A stretch of DNA of 64,000 nucleotides. Origin: Bacteroidota bacterium. GTDB taxonomy: Bacteria > Bacteroidota > Bacteroidia > Chitinophagales > Saprospiraceae. Numbering within the stretch: the stretch's first letter is position 1; the number at the start of each line of letters is the position of its first letter. The stretch covers positions 65,399 through 129,398 of the forward strand of contig JAAEZH010000011.1 in NCBI GenBank assembly GCA_018222965.1, read 5' to 3'. The notes below the pieces were generated by a model. It ran no database searches. It saw only the letters and a list, made by a program, of their open reading frames with translations, and was not told the origin of the DNA. A program made the translations under genes and the position numbers. Below are positions 27,619 to 36,972 of the stretch, in pieces.

Positions 27619-27781
27619 TATACCCAAGTCGAAGTAATTTGGGCTTTTTTATCTCTTTCTTTTTCCGATCTGCTTTGTTAAAAATACTCGCCGTAGCTTA
27701 GGCTACGCCTGCGTTTTTTGCCTTGCTGATCAAAAAAATAAAATTGCTAAAATTATCCCAATCCACTTCGGCTTGGGTATA
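27619..27781. mobile_element. MITE-like inverted-repeat element (about 163 bp)
   Basis: Left end TATACCCAAGTCGAAGT (from 27619) and right end ACTTCGGCTTGGGTATA (to 27781) are inverted repeats; over 25 bases about 21 pair. Inside is a second long imperfect palindrome centred on GTAGCTTAGGCTAC (about 27694), flanked by GATCTGC and GCTGATC. There is no open frame. The layout (TIRs, nested palindrome, intergenic position after a stop codon) fits a miniature inverted-repeat element or a large structured RNA hairpin. No target-site duplication was established. Confidence 0.55.
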
Positions 27782-27823
27782 AAAAGCCGAGCGGATTTTA
27801 AAATTCGCTCGGCTTTTTTATTT
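27781..27823 (+). terminator. rho-independent terminator
   Basis: AAAAAGCCGAGCG and CGCTCGGCTTTTT pair around a short AT-rich loop, with T-runs following. It immediately abuts the right end of the inverted-repeat element and may terminate the DUF1573 transcript in plus orientation. Confidence 0.75.
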
Positions 27824-27982
27824 TTAAATGTTTGATTATCAGTGATTTGTGTGTGCATGTAAAATATGTCCAGACGAATGAATGATAAGTCCAGACCTCC
27901 CGACAGGCTTGCGTGCATCTTTGTTTTGTCGCTGAGAGAATTCTCTGAGCGGCATTTCATAAAACCCCTAAATACTTGTATT

Positions 27983-29089
27983 ATGAAAAAAGATGTAACT
28001 AAAAACCTGTTTACCCCCGCCATCCATTTTTCATTTAAAACGGTCTGGCTTTTTGCTGTACTGTTTTTCCTAAGCACAGCCAAGCTGATCGCACAAGATG
28101 GTGCATCCCTCGATTTTGCCGGCGACGGCGACCGCGCGGATATCGGCGATTTTCAACTGACCACTGCCTTTACTATCGAATTGTGGGTGCAGATTTACGC
28201 CAAGGAAGATTTTCAGACGATAATTGGGAATAAGTTTGGCGGCCTGGAAAACCCGGGTTATACTTTTTCAGTCAACGGTTATCAAAATGAAGATCGAAAA
28301 CTCCACCTCGAAACCCAAAATTTTGAAGCGGTAACCGATGAGGCAGTAATTGAATACGGCGGATGGCAGCATATCGCTGTTACGACAGACGGCAATACGG
28401 CCATTTTTTATCTGGATGGCCAGGTCTTGCCAGCTTCTCAAAATAGCGTGTCTCTGGCTTCCAGCCCATATAGTACCAGCATTGGCGATTTTTACCATTA
28501 CATCATCGGAAATGGAAGTTTTAACGGCCGCATGGACGAATTGCGCATTTGGAATTACCAGCGCTCACAGACCGAAATCCAGGAACAAATGATTTGCGAA
28601 CTGGAAGGTACCGAAGAGGGCCTGATGGCTTACTATCGGTTCAATCAGGGAATCGGCGAGGGAGATAATTCTTCTCTGACCACGCTGGAAGCAACTGTCG
28701 GTCCGGATGGAACTTTCGCTGAGTTTGATTTTTCCGGCGACATCGGAAACTTCGTGTCAGATTTTGGCGTATCGACTGGTGTAGCCTGTGAAGTTACCAG
28801 TGCTGTCACTGAAAAAGAGGCGGAACAATTAAGCCTGGGAACCCTGACCCCCAACCCGATTCAGACGGGAAACAAGGTACAAGCCACCATTTTATCCGAG
28901 CAGGACGAAGAAATACAAATCGGCATTTACAACACCGCCGGGCAATTGCTTCACCAGCAATCCGAATTCCTTTTTGCCGGAGAATCAACAATTGAAATTA
29001 ACAGTGATCTTCTCCCGGCCGGGCTTTGCTGGGTCCGTTTCCAACAAGGCGAAAAAGTGGCCAACCGCAAATTGATCATTGTTCGATAA
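27983..29089 (+). CDS. LamG-domain T9SS type-A secreted protein
   Basis: The chosen ATG (MKKDVTKNLFTP) begins a long signal peptide ending KLIAQ; the longer frame upstream overlaps non-coding sequence. The 368-aa product contains one LamG/concanavalin-like lectin domain (residues about 40-240): SLDFAGDGDRADIGDF, FTIELWVQIYA, YGGWQHIAVTTDGNTAIFYLDG and FNGRMDELRIWNYQRSQTEI. All are hallmark strands of LamG jelly rolls, which bind sugars or proteins. A type-A sorting domain (LGTLTPNPIQTGNKV ... RKLIIVR) follows. It is in tandem with the next T9SS gene, 75 bases away. Confidence 0.9.
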   Translation: MKKDVTKNLFTPAIHFSFKTVWLFAVLFFLSTAKLIAQDGASLDFAGDGDRADIGDFQLTTAFTIELWVQIYAKEDFQTIIGNKFGGLENPGYTFSVNGYQNEDRKLHLETQNFEAVTDEAVIEYGGWQHIAVTTDGNTAIFYLDGQVLPASQNSVSLASSPYSTSIGDFYHYIIGNGSFNGRMDELRIWNYQRSQTEIQEQMICELEGTEEGLMAYYRFNQGIGEGDNSSLTTLEATVGPDGTFAEFDFSGDIGNFVSDFGVSTGVACEVTSAVTEKEAEQLSLGTLTPNPIQTGNKVQATILSEQDEEIQIGIYNTAGQLLHQQSEFLFAGESTIEINSDLLPAGLCWVRFQQGEKVANRKLIIVR

Positions 29090-29119
29090 AACCCATTACC
29101 CCCATTCAACTCCCGTTTT

Positions 29120-29137
29120 ATTCGATTCAAATCGAAT
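29120..29137. promoter_or_regulatory. perfect 8+8 inverted repeat upstream of the PPC-domain gene
   Basis: ATTCGATT and AATCGAAT are separated by CA, 28 bases upstream of the start at 29165 and 31 bases after the previous stop. The size suits a dimeric regulator's operator. There is no T-run after it, so it is not a terminator. The role is inferred from symmetry and position only. Confidence 0.35.
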
Positions 29138-29164
29138 ATTTCAAAATCCTAAAATTATCTAGAC

Positions 29165-30856
29165 ATGAAAAAGTATAATTTCCCAAAGCTGGCTTTACTG
29201 TTTGCCGGCCTAAGTTTCTTTCTGGCTTTTTCAGCCAGTGCCCAGGTTTCAAACCTCAACATCAATTACGAAGTTCAGAATGATGTTATCTACATCAACA
29301 ACGATTGGAATCCGGTAGGTGCAGAGCAAAACTCCGTATTGATCGATGTATACGATAATGGCTGGACCGGCGAACATTGTTTTACCTATTCTATGGACGG
29401 AGAAGGCTATTTCTATGAGTCAGACGAATCTTTACACGTCGGTTTAAACCGACCTTATTACACACCGTTGTATTTTGATCTGCGAGGGTGGGGAAATGCC
29501 GTAGGTTCTGTTTGCACACCAGATTTTGGTGACATCAATGAGATCTATGCCGTTTCAGATTCTGATGGCCTTCAGGATAAGTTTTACCTGCACGACGTAG
29601 GTCCCTCCGGTCAATGGTCAGACAACTGGAGCAACCAGGTAAATGAATGGATATTTAACTCCTGGGAATACGACATGCGCCTTAAATCGGTTTGGCGTTA
29701 TGCCGGCGGTGACAGCTTCGCCAATGCACTTGATTTTGGAACCATAGGTGGAAGTGATATCGTAACCCACTACAACAGCAATCGCGGGGCTCCTTCAGGA
29801 GCTACTTCTCCACACGTTGGCTATCCGGACAATTACCAGGAGAGCAGCTCAGAAGTGATTTATAAATTCACAGTCAACACTACCAGTTTCATAGAAATTA
29901 CAACCGATGATCCGGCTACCAATTACGATACCTATATCTATCTCTATGACGAAGATTATTCAGTTGTTACAGAAAGCAACAACATCAGCTCTTCAAATTT
30001 GAAGTCCAACATATTGGGATATGTGTGTCCGGGTACCTACTACGTGATGGTGGAAGGCAACCAAAGCAGCGAGGGTGATTTTCAGTTGTACATTTCCCGG
30101 CTTGGAGATGGTGATCTGGATGTAAGCCTGGATTATGGCGATGCAAGTTGCCCGGGTTCTTCAGACGGCTTTGTCAGTGTGGACGTACATTTTGGCTTAT
30201 ATCCTGTCCAGTACAGTTGGCAGGACGGATCCACTTCTTCCAGCCTGGAGAACGTGGGCCCCGGGGCGTATTCCGTTTATGTGACAGATGGATGTGGACA
30301 GACTGTTTTTCTCGATATTATTTTGGGCATCGACGACAGTCAGCCTCCCACAGCCCTGTGTCAGGATTTAAACTATACCCTGGAGCCGGGGCAGACCGCC
30401 AGTTTTAGTGCCAACGATATTGATAATGGCTCCTACGATAATTGCGAAATCCAGGATTTGTCCATCAACATCAATCAGGTTTCTTACGATATGCCCGGCG
30501 CCAATACGGTAACCCTGACCGCCTACGACGATTCCGGCAATCAATCCAGTTGTACCGCTACTGTTACGGTTACACAATCTGGAGGCACCTCCGGTGTGAG
30601 GGACCTGAAAAAGGAAATAGCCATAAACCTGAGTCCGAACCCGGCAACAGACGTAGTTTTGGTCAGCTTTAACAAGGATGAATTAAGCGATCAGGCCCAA
30701 TTGAGCATTCGTGATTTAATGGGACGTACCCTTTGGACAGGCCCTGCTTTGAATGGCGATGTAAGCATTCCTTTAGACAATATGGCTGCCGGTTTGTACC
30801 TGGTGGTTTTACAGGATGAAAATTATACCGGAACCAAAAGACTGGTTATTCAATAA
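29165..30856 (+). CDS. T9SS type-A secreted protein with PPC-like and HYR-like domains
   Basis: A 563-aa exported protein with a signal peptide ending SASAQ. Residues about 27-180 are an unassigned beta domain (NSVLIDVYDNGWTGEHCF). Residues about 185-315 look like a bacterial pre-peptidase C-terminal domain (EVIYKFTVNTTSFIEITTDDP ... GTYYVMVEGNQSSEGDFQLYI). Next comes an SprB-like repeat (ASCPGSSDGFVSVDV ... GAYSVYVTDGCGQ), then an HYR-like stretch (PPTALCQDLNYTLEPGQTASF ... TVTLTAYDDSGNQSSC). It ends with a type-A sorting domain (INLSPNPATDVVLV ... KRLVIQ). No enzyme motif. Probably a surface or matrix protein. Confidence 0.85.
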   Translation: MKKYNFPKLALLFAGLSFFLAFSASAQVSNLNINYEVQNDVIYINNDWNPVGAEQNSVLIDVYDNGWTGEHCFTYSMDGEGYFYESDESLHVGLNRPYYTPLYFDLRGWGNAVGSVCTPDFGDINEIYAVSDSDGLQDKFYLHDVGPSGQWSDNWSNQVNEWIFNSWEYDMRLKSVWRYAGGDSFANALDFGTIGGSDIVTHYNSNRGAPSGATSPHVGYPDNYQESSSEVIYKFTVNTTSFIEITTDDPATNYDTYIYLYDEDYSVVTESNNISSSNLKSNILGYVCPGTYYVMVEGNQSSEGDFQLYISRLGDGDLDVSLDYGDASCPGSSDGFVSVDVHFGLYPVQYSWQDGSTSSSLENVGPGAYSVYVTDGCGQTVFLDIILGIDDSQPPTALCQDLNYTLEPGQTASFSANDIDNGSYDNCEIQDLSININQVSYDMPGANTVTLTAYDDSGNQSSCTATVTVTQSGGTSGVRDLKKEIAINLSPNPATDVVLVSFNKDELSDQAQLSIRDLMGRTLWTGPALNGDVSIPLDNMAAGLYLVVLQDENYTGTKRLVIQ

Positions 30857-30886
30857 ACAAGCTTTTTAATTTTTTTGTTACAGCGC

Positions 30887-30929
30887 CAAATCCCTGCCAG
30901 AGTCTTCTGGTAGGGGTTTTGTTTTTTTT
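30887..30929 (+). terminator. rho-independent terminator followed by the iterated palindrome
   Basis: A hairpin (AAATCCCTGCCAG / CTGGTAGGGGTTT, with two weak pairs) is followed by TTTTGTTTTTTTT. The iterated motif GGCTTTCGCCGAAAGGC starts directly after the T-run, at 30930. It ends the PPC-domain gene transcript. Confidence 0.75.
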
Positions 30930-31030
30930 GGCTTTCGCCGAAAGGCAATAAATACTTCAGGCAAATTCCGGATTATCTTATTAAATTGGGGGATTAATCA
31001 ATCCAAAAAGAAATCTGATTCCCTGGTTTT

Positions 31031-34000
31031 TTGATAAAAGAAATTAAACCTGCCCGATTAATTTGTTTCTTCATGTTGCTCCTAGCCGGTGCTTGCCATG
31101 AGGCGTGGAGGGCTGATAAAGCCGCTGTAAAAGGAGAAAGGAAGTCGTCATTGATCCTTTTGACAGAAGATGGAGATACCATTCCAACCGGAGTTCCCTA
31201 CCTGTTAGAAGGTGATACTGTTAGGGCAGATACATTGCCTCCTCCCTACGTTTTTTCGCCAGAATTTGAAAAGATCCAACTGCCAAAGCCAAACTTTCAA
31301 CAACCGGAGTTGGTATGGGCAAAATCATGGTCTCAAAATGTGGTACAATCCATTCAGGGAGGAAGTGGTGCGCCCCTGCCTCAACAAAGAGTAATATTAC
31401 CGGATACATTCGACCTGCCTGTTCCCAGAGTTGTAACGGCACTTCCCTGGAGGTTTACTGATATTACCAGCAGCCGCTTTCGGGTTTTAGATACGGGCGA
31501 AGGGATGGACAACTCTTTTGTTCATGCTGTTTTTGAAGACTCAAAAGGCCGAATTTGGATCGGAACCAACAAAGGCTTTAGTCTCTATGACGGAAAGTAC
31601 TTCTGGCATTACAAAATGACAGATATTACCCTAAATGCTCCGATTTCAGGCTTTGCAGAAGACCGGGATGGGAATCTCTGGATGACGCATGGTGTAGGGG
31701 GCTCTGTTACGAAATACGATGGCAAACAACTGTATTATTATGCGATAACCTATCGGGGCTTTGGTAAAAAGAGCGATACCTTAATTAACCGCATAAATAT
31801 TGATAAAGGCAATACTGTCTGGATTTGCTCCCAGGTAGGAGTTGGAAGTCTGAAAAACGATATTTATTCCTTCTATGGAAGAGCTCAGTTTGATTCGGAG
31901 TATGATTTTTCTTCCAGCTTTGTTGATTCAACCGGGAATATCTGGATAGGAAACGATCAGGGTCTTTATAAGTATGATGGCCAAAACATCCAAAGTTTTT
32001 ATTTCCCAACCTACCCGGAAATTGGACTAGACAGCACGCATATACACCTCACCAATGCCGGAAACCAGCTGTGGTTTTCTAAGGGCAGGCAAATCCTGAA
32101 GCTAGCCAATGACAGTGTTTACCTCTACAAAGTTGATTTTTATAACGGGCAGACTCCAATGTACATGGCAGCGGGTGAGGACGAGAGCTTGTGGATAGGG
32201 TATGCAGGTGCTGGTTTATCTCAATTTGATGGCGAAGTCATAAGGCATTTTACACCGGAGGAAGGCTTGCCTAAAATCTCTCTTTTTCCTGAGATGCAGG
32301 ACCGGGAAGGCAGGCTGTATTTAGGGTCTGAAAGAGGTATGCACCAATTTTCACCAAAGGGCTTTCGCCACTATTATCCGGAATATTTTTCCAGTGAGTT
32401 TATGATTGCAGCCATCGAGAAAGATGAAGAAAACCGACTTTGGTTGGGATCCATTGGTGAAAATGGATTGATGCTGATGGAAAACGAAAATTTGTATGGC
32501 TTAAAAGGGACCAACGAACTAAAGGCGGTTGGTTTTCGGTCTTTACACGCTTCCGCGAAAGGTGGTATGTGGATTGGATCCCGAAACGGGGTTTATAAAT
32601 TCGAGAATCAACAATTGACCTGGTTCAATAAAGCTTCCGGAATTCCCGGTCAAATAACATTTGCCATCGAGGAGGATCAGGACCAAAATATGTGGTTTGG
32701 ATTTAATGAGGGCGGCGTGAGTAAGTTTGACGGAAAATCCTTTATCCACTACAAATTAAAGGAGGATAAGAAAGTGCTTGACCCGTTGAATTATATTCGG
32801 GTCATCAAAAGCGATCAGAAAGGCAACACCTGGATGGGTACACATGGCAGCGGCTTGCGAAAGTTTGACGGAAAATACACCACTTTTTATACCAGACAGG
32901 AGGGACTCAACAGCGATACGATTGTTTCTATTCTCGAAGATAGTCGCGGGCTGTTGTGGATAGGAACCGTTGGCGGAGGCGTAAATGTTTATGACGGGAA
33001 AAAATTTCATTCCATTTCTGCAAAAGAAGGCCTGACTTCCAATGATATCTGGACCATTTCAGAAGATGAAAGTAGCCGTATTTGGTTGGGGGTTACAGAC
33101 TGTTTAAATGTAATTGAATTAAAATCAGAGCGGTTTCCGTCTATAGAATACCAATTAAAGGACCAGGTTCAAATAAATACCTATTGCGATCTTGATGGCT
33201 TGAAAATATATGAGTTTTTTGCCGGGGCAGGCAAAAAAGAATCGAATGGAGGTTTCTGGTGGGGACACAATAAAGGCTTAAGCTATTTGCCGGTACCTGA
33301 TAGAGTCAACACAAAACCGCCAGATGTTGAATTAATGAATTTGAGTCTTAATCAGGAGAATCTGGTTTTTCGAGACTTGAAAAGGAATAAAGCGCATCCA
33401 AAGAGCCGCAACCCAAATGATATTGATCCCGGGAAAATACGGTTTTCGGGTGTACACTCCTTTCAAAACGTTCCTCGGGCTTTGGTTCTGCCACATGATA
33501 TTAACAACCTGAGTTTTCACTTGAGTTCTCGAAATTATCCGCGACAGGAATCCGTTCGATTTTCCTGCTTTTTGGAGGGGGTCGATCAGGGTTGGACCAT
33601 GCCCGACTTTTTGAGCAAATACGATTATCGAGGCATACCCCCCGGAAAATATACGTTTAGAGCCAAAGCGACCGGAGATGAAAATATTTGGGGAGAAGAA
33701 ATGGTCTATCAGTTTACCATCCGCCCACCCTGGTGGAAAAGTAAATTAGCCCTTGTTTTATGGACCGGCCTTTTTATAGGCCTGGTTTGGTTGATATACC
33801 GTTTCAATTTGCGGAAGCAACTTGAAAAAGAAGATACCCTCAGAAGACTGGAGCTGGAGGAAATGAAATCCAGATTGTATACCAATATTACCCATGAATT
33901 TCGGACACCCCTTACTGTTATCTTGGGAATGACCAATCAGTTGATTGATACCAGTAAACAGGAAACCCAAAAGACGCAGCTTGGATTAATCAAACGAAAC

Positions 34001-35401
34001 AGTCGTAAGTTGTTGCGAATGATCAATCAGTTGCTGGACCTTTCAAAGCTCGATTCGGGGAAATTTAAATTGGATTTGATTCAGGGTGATATTGTTGGGT
34101 ACCTCCGTTATTTAACCGAGTCTTTTCACTCCATGGCCCAGGAAAAAAATCTGCAACTTACTTTCCAAACGGAAGAGAAAGAAATTATCATGGATTATGA
34201 TGAAGATAAGGTTCAGCATATAATCTATAACCTGCTTTTCAATGCCATCAAGTTTACGCCGCCAGAGGGAAAGGTATTACTTAATATCAGGAAGGAAGAA
34301 AAGGAGAAAAAATCGATTTTACGCGTAAAGGTTTCCGATACCGGGATCGGAATTGCGGCAAGCGATTTGCCGCATATTTTCGATCAGTTTTTTCAGGTAG
34401 ATAATTCAACCACCCGAAAAGGAGAGGGGACCGGAATTGGCCTGGCACTTACCAAAGAACTGGTTGAATTGATGGATGGTCAGATTGAGGTGCAAAGTGA
34501 AATCGACAAAGGTTCTGTTTTTGAATTTTTCCTTCCAATCAACCAGGAGGCTGAATTGACAGAAAGAAAACACGATGAAAAATCTCCATTTTTAAAGCTT
34601 GATTTTCCGGCAGCTCTGGAAATGAATGAAAATCCGGCTGCAGATAAAAGCGATTTTCCCGTTTTGCTTATAATCGAGGACAACAAAGATGTTGTCTATT
34701 ATATCAAATCCATCCTGGAGGATTTTTACCAGATTTTTAGTGCCGAAAATGGCCGTATTGGGGTTGAAAAGGCCGCAGAACTCGTCCCGGATATCATTAT
34801 CAGTGATGTAATGATGCCGGAAATGGACGGGCTGGAAGTTTGTAATACCCTAAAAGCAGATTTCAGGACAAGCCATATCCCCATCGTCTTGTTAACAGCC
34901 CGGGCGCAAATTGATGACCGAATTGAAGGACTGCGTTTTGGCGCTGATGCCTATCTGACCAAGCCTTTTAACAAGGAGGAATTATTGGTTCAGGTTAAAA
35001 CCCTGTTGGAGGCCAAAGCACGCCTACAGAAGTACTTTTCGACAATCGTCCAGGAAGATGAATTTGAACCGAAATCAGACGATAAAGAATCTCAATTTAT
35101 TCAGGACCTGCGGGAACTGGTAAAGGGAAGAATAGACGATGCAGACCTGAAAATTCCGGAATTGGCAGAAGCGTTGTTTATGAGTCAGATACAGGTATAT
35201 CGTAAACTGAAAGCGCTGACCGGGCAGACCCCTTCTCAGTTCATTAGATCCATTAGACTGCATGAAGGCAGGCGATTGCTTCAAAGTTCAGGTATGACGG
35301 TCTCAGAGGTAGCCTATTCGGTCGGCTTTTCAGATCCAAATTACTTTTCACGTATGTTTCGGGAAAAGTATGGGGTAGCTCCAAGTGATGTGCGTAATTA
35401 A
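31031..35401 (+). CDS. hybrid two-component system regulator (beta-propeller sensor kinase with AraC output)
   Basis: A 1456-aa one-protein signalling system of the Bacteroidota HTCS type. The likely start is a TTG: it alone gives a full lipoprotein-like signal (KPARLICFFMLLLAGAC, Cys22), while the next ATG is too close to the lipobox. Residues about 140-740 hold Reg_prop propeller repeats (GRIWIGTNKGFSLYDG and many variants), then a Y_Y_Y domain (about 800-895) and a membrane helix (about 905-922). The kinase has His955 (THEFRTPLTV) and the HATPase G-box GEGTGIGLAL. The receiver has Asp1259 (SDVMMPEMDG), and an AraC-type helix-turn-helix ends the protein (SEVAYSVGFSDPNYFSRMF). Such regulators usually sense glycans in the periplasm and control nearby polysaccharide genes. 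No SusC/SusD pair lies beside it. Confidence 0.93.
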   Translation: MIKEIKPARLICFFMLLLAGACHEAWRADKAAVKGERKSSLILLTEDGDTIPTGVPYLLEGDTVRADTLPPPYVFSPEFEKIQLPKPNFQQPELVWAKSWSQNVVQSIQGGSGAPLPQQRVILPDTFDLPVPRVVTALPWRFTDITSSRFRVLDTGEGMDNSFVHAVFEDSKGRIWIGTNKGFSLYDGKYFWHYKMTDITLNAPISGFAEDRDGNLWMTHGVGGSVTKYDGKQLYYYAITYRGFGKKSDTLINRINIDKGNTVWICSQVGVGSLKNDIYSFYGRAQFDSEYDFSSSFVDSTGNIWIGNDQGLYKYDGQNIQSFYFPTYPEIGLDSTHIHLTNAGNQLWFSKGRQILKLANDSVYLYKVDFYNGQTPMYMAAGEDESLWIGYAGAGLSQFDGEVIRHFTPEEGLPKISLFPEMQDREGRLYLGSERGMHQFSPKGFRHYYPEYFSSEFMIAAIEKDEENRLWLGSIGENGLMLMENENLYGLKGTNELKAVGFRSLHASAKGGMWIGSRNGVYKFENQQLTWFNKASGIPGQITFAIEEDQDQNMWFGFNEGGVSKFDGKSFIHYKLKEDKKVLDPLNYIRVIKSDQKGNTWMGTHGSGLRKFDGKYTTFYTRQEGLNSDTIVSILEDSRGLLWIGTVGGGVNVYDGKKFHSISAKEGLTSNDIWTISEDESSRIWLGVTDCLNVIELKSERFPSIEYQLKDQVQINTYCDLDGLKIYEFFAGAGKKESNGGFWWGHNKGLSYLPVPDRVNTKPPDVELMNLSLNQENLVFRDLKRNKAHPKSRNPNDIDPGKIRFSGVHSFQNVPRALVLPHDINNLSFHLSSRNYPRQESVRFSCFLEGVDQGWTMPDFLSKYDYRGIPPGKYTFRAKATGDENIWGEEMVYQFTIRPPWWKSKLALVLWTGLFIGLVWLIYRFNLRKQLEKEDTLRRLELEEMKSRLYTNITHEFRTPLTVILGMTNQLIDTSKQETQKTQLGLIKRNSRKLLRMINQLLDLSKLDSGKFKLDLIQGDIVGYLRYLTESFHSMAQEKNLQLTFQTEEKEIIMDYDEDKVQHIIYNLLFNAIKFTPPEGKVLLNIRKEEKEKKSILRVKVSDTGIGIAASDLPHIFDQFFQVDNSTTRKGEGTGIGLALTKELVELMDGQIEVQSEIDKGSVFEFFLPINQEAELTERKHDEKSPFLKLDFPAALEMNENPAADKSDFPVLLIIEDNKDVVYYIKSILEDFYQIFSAENGRIGVEKAAELVPDIIISDVMMPEMDGLEVCNTLKADFRTSHIPIVLLTARAQIDDRIEGLRFGADAYLTKPFNKEELLVQVKTLLEAKARLQKYFSTIVQEDEFEPKSDDKESQFIQDLRELVKGRIDDADLKIPELAEALFMSQIQVYRKLKALTGQTPSQFIRSIRLHEGRRLLQSSGMTVSEVAYSVGFSDPNYFSRMFREKYGVAPSDVRN

Positions 35402-35527
35402 TGCCCCGGCGTCTCCTCCTTTAAAACCCGTTTAACTCATGCCCGCCAATGTCAATTTCTTCGCAAGGCTGGCTTTTACCATCTTTCCAGATATGTTATC
35501 TTTTACTCTCAATAAAAGCATACAGCC

Positions 35528-35746
35528 ATGAGTGAAAATCAAAAAAACGATACCCCCGGATTTACCTGTCCCAATTGTAAATCGTTTATCCCGCTGGATA
35601 TAGAAACTTTGCTAATGGATGGTGATATCACTTGTCCAAAGTGCAGAACAACCTTTAAGCTGGATAATCCTCCATCCCGGGATATACTGGAGAAGCTTAA
35701 GTCTGTTGACAAGGCTCTAAAAAAGAATAAGGGAAAAATACAATGA
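35528..35746 (+). CDS. small zinc-ribbon protein
   Basis: A 72-aa soluble protein with two CxxC knuckles, CPNC (residues 14-17) and CPKC (36-39), about 20 residues apart. This is a zinc-ribbon pattern, followed by a Lys-rich helical tail (LEKLKSVDKALKKNKGK). The ribbon suggests zinc-dependent binding to nucleic acid or protein. The family was not recognised beyond that. It lies alone between the hybrid regulator and a T9SS gene. Confidence 0.7.
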   Translation: MSENQKNDTPGFTCPNCKSFIPLDIETLLMDGDITCPKCRTTFKLDNPPSRDILEKLKSVDKALKKNKGKIQ

Positions 35747-35845
35747 CCCGAAGGCTTGCAAAAGTGCCGACAGAATTTTTTTAATGTTGTAAATGTGTGA
35801 ACATTATGCTGACCTTGTTCTTAAGTATAATAAATAAATTACAAC

Positions 35846-36550
35846 ATGAAGAAACTGTACATTTTAGGTTTAATCACAATTTTTGCCAGTCAGACCTTGA
35901 TTGCCCAGGAAATTTGGGACGGTCCGACTATTACTTTTACCAAAGAAGGCTCTGTCGACTGGACACTGGAAGAGAACCAGGATCGCATCACAGATGAAGT
36001 CTGGATCACACGGGCAAATACCAAAGGAATCTTTAACATCGCTCAGGAAACAGAGTATGACGGTATGGATCTGGAAGGCAACAGTCCTTTGGATACGGAA
36101 TGGGCTTTTGGTACTACTGCAGAGGTAGGATCGCTGAATTTTTCTACCTGGGCTATTTTAGCAGATGGAAGCCCACCGGATTTAGTAGGGGAGGATCTGG
36201 TCGTTCATTTAATTACAGAGGATATTTACATTGACCTCAAGTTTACCGAATGGGGTATTGGCGCTGCCAGCGGTGGTTCATTCGCCTATGAGCGAAGTAC
36301 ACAAGCGGCTACTTCGACCCGGGATGTTAATAGCCCGGCGGTAAAAGTATTTCCCAACCCGGTAGTTGATGAAATTATGCTTGAGGGACTTGAGGTAAAT
36401 CAAGTTGTCCGAATTGCTGATGTCACCGGGAAAATTTGGTTAAACCTTGAAGCGCGTAAAGGACAGGCGATTCAGGTTAGCCAACTGCCTGCAGGGCAGT
36501 ATTTTGTCCTGATACAGGATCGGAAAGCGGCCTCCTTTATCAAAAAGTAA
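35846..36550 (+). CDS. T9SS type-A secreted protein, unknown
   Basis: A 234-aa exported protein with a signal peptide ending LIAQ. Residues about 20-150 form a domain rich in Trp and acidic residues (ITFTKEGSVDWTLEENQDRITDEVWITR and YIDLKFTEWGIGAASGGSFAYERST). The latter resembles a C-terminal stretch seen in several secreted proteins annotated only as hypothetical. The sorting domain (VKVFPNPVVDEIML ... AASFIKK) is of type A. Substrate and role are unknown. Confidence 0.82.
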   Translation: MKKLYILGLITIFASQTLIAQEIWDGPTITFTKEGSVDWTLEENQDRITDEVWITRANTKGIFNIAQETEYDGMDLEGNSPLDTEWAFGTTAEVGSLNFSTWAILADGSPPDLVGEDLVVHLITEDIYIDLKFTEWGIGAASGGSFAYERSTQAATSTRDVNSPAVKVFPNPVVDEIMLEGLEVNQVVRIADVTGKIWLNLEARKGQAIQVSQLPAGQYFVLIQDRKAASFIKK

Positions 36551-36558
36551 TCAATGAC

Positions 36559-36597
36559 TCATCCCGGCAAATGTATTGTCGGGATGGGTTATTTTAC
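36559..36597. terminator. hairpin between convergent genes
   Basis: CATCCCGGCAA and TTGTCGGGATG pair around ATGTA, followed by GGTTATTTTA. It sits between the T9SS gene and the converging DUF3037 gene, whose stop codon it overlaps. Confidence 0.6.
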
Positions 36598-36972
36598 ATA
36601 TTTGGAAAATAATTTTTCCAACACTTCTTCCGGGGCTTCGCAGAGCCCGACATGCACTTTTGAAGGCTGAATTATGGTACTACGGGAGTTGGTCAGCCAC
36701 CGGAACCGATTCGGTTGATCCAACTGGGCAATTTTGCCTCCTTCCTTTTGCCCGTTGGCTATATACTCCCAGGTCTTGAGATAGGCCTGTACTTCTTCCA
36801 AATCCAACTCATCGCTAAAGGCCAAAATTCTGGCCTCATCCAGATAGAACTTTACCCGGAGATATTTTTTTCGTTTGCAAAAGACAATGACGCCTACATT
36901 CAGGAACTCCTCTCGCTCCACTTTCGGGACCAGCCTGATAATAGCATATTCGTATACGTGTCTATCTGGCAT
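36589..36972 (-). CDS. DUF3037 protein
   Basis: I start at the ATG (MPDRHVYEYAIIRLVP) that overlaps the end of the HipA-like gene by 11 bases; the longer frame lies inside that gene in another phase. The 127-aa product fits DUF3037: YEYAIIRLVPKVEREEFLNVGVIVFC at the N-terminus and RWLTNSRSTIIQPSKVHVG toward the C-terminus. The family has no settled biochemical role. Established knowledge is that it often neighbours a HipA-like kinase gene, as here. The overlap implies translational coupling and a joint function, perhaps as modulator or substrate of the kinase; that is inference. Confidence 0.82.
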   Translation of the reverse strand: MPDRHVYEYAIIRLVPKVEREEFLNVGVIVFCKRKKYLRVKFYLDEARILAFSDELDLEEVQAYLKTWEYIANGQKEGGKIAQLDQPNRFRWLTNSRSTIIQPSKVHVGLCEAPEEVLEKLFSKYVK

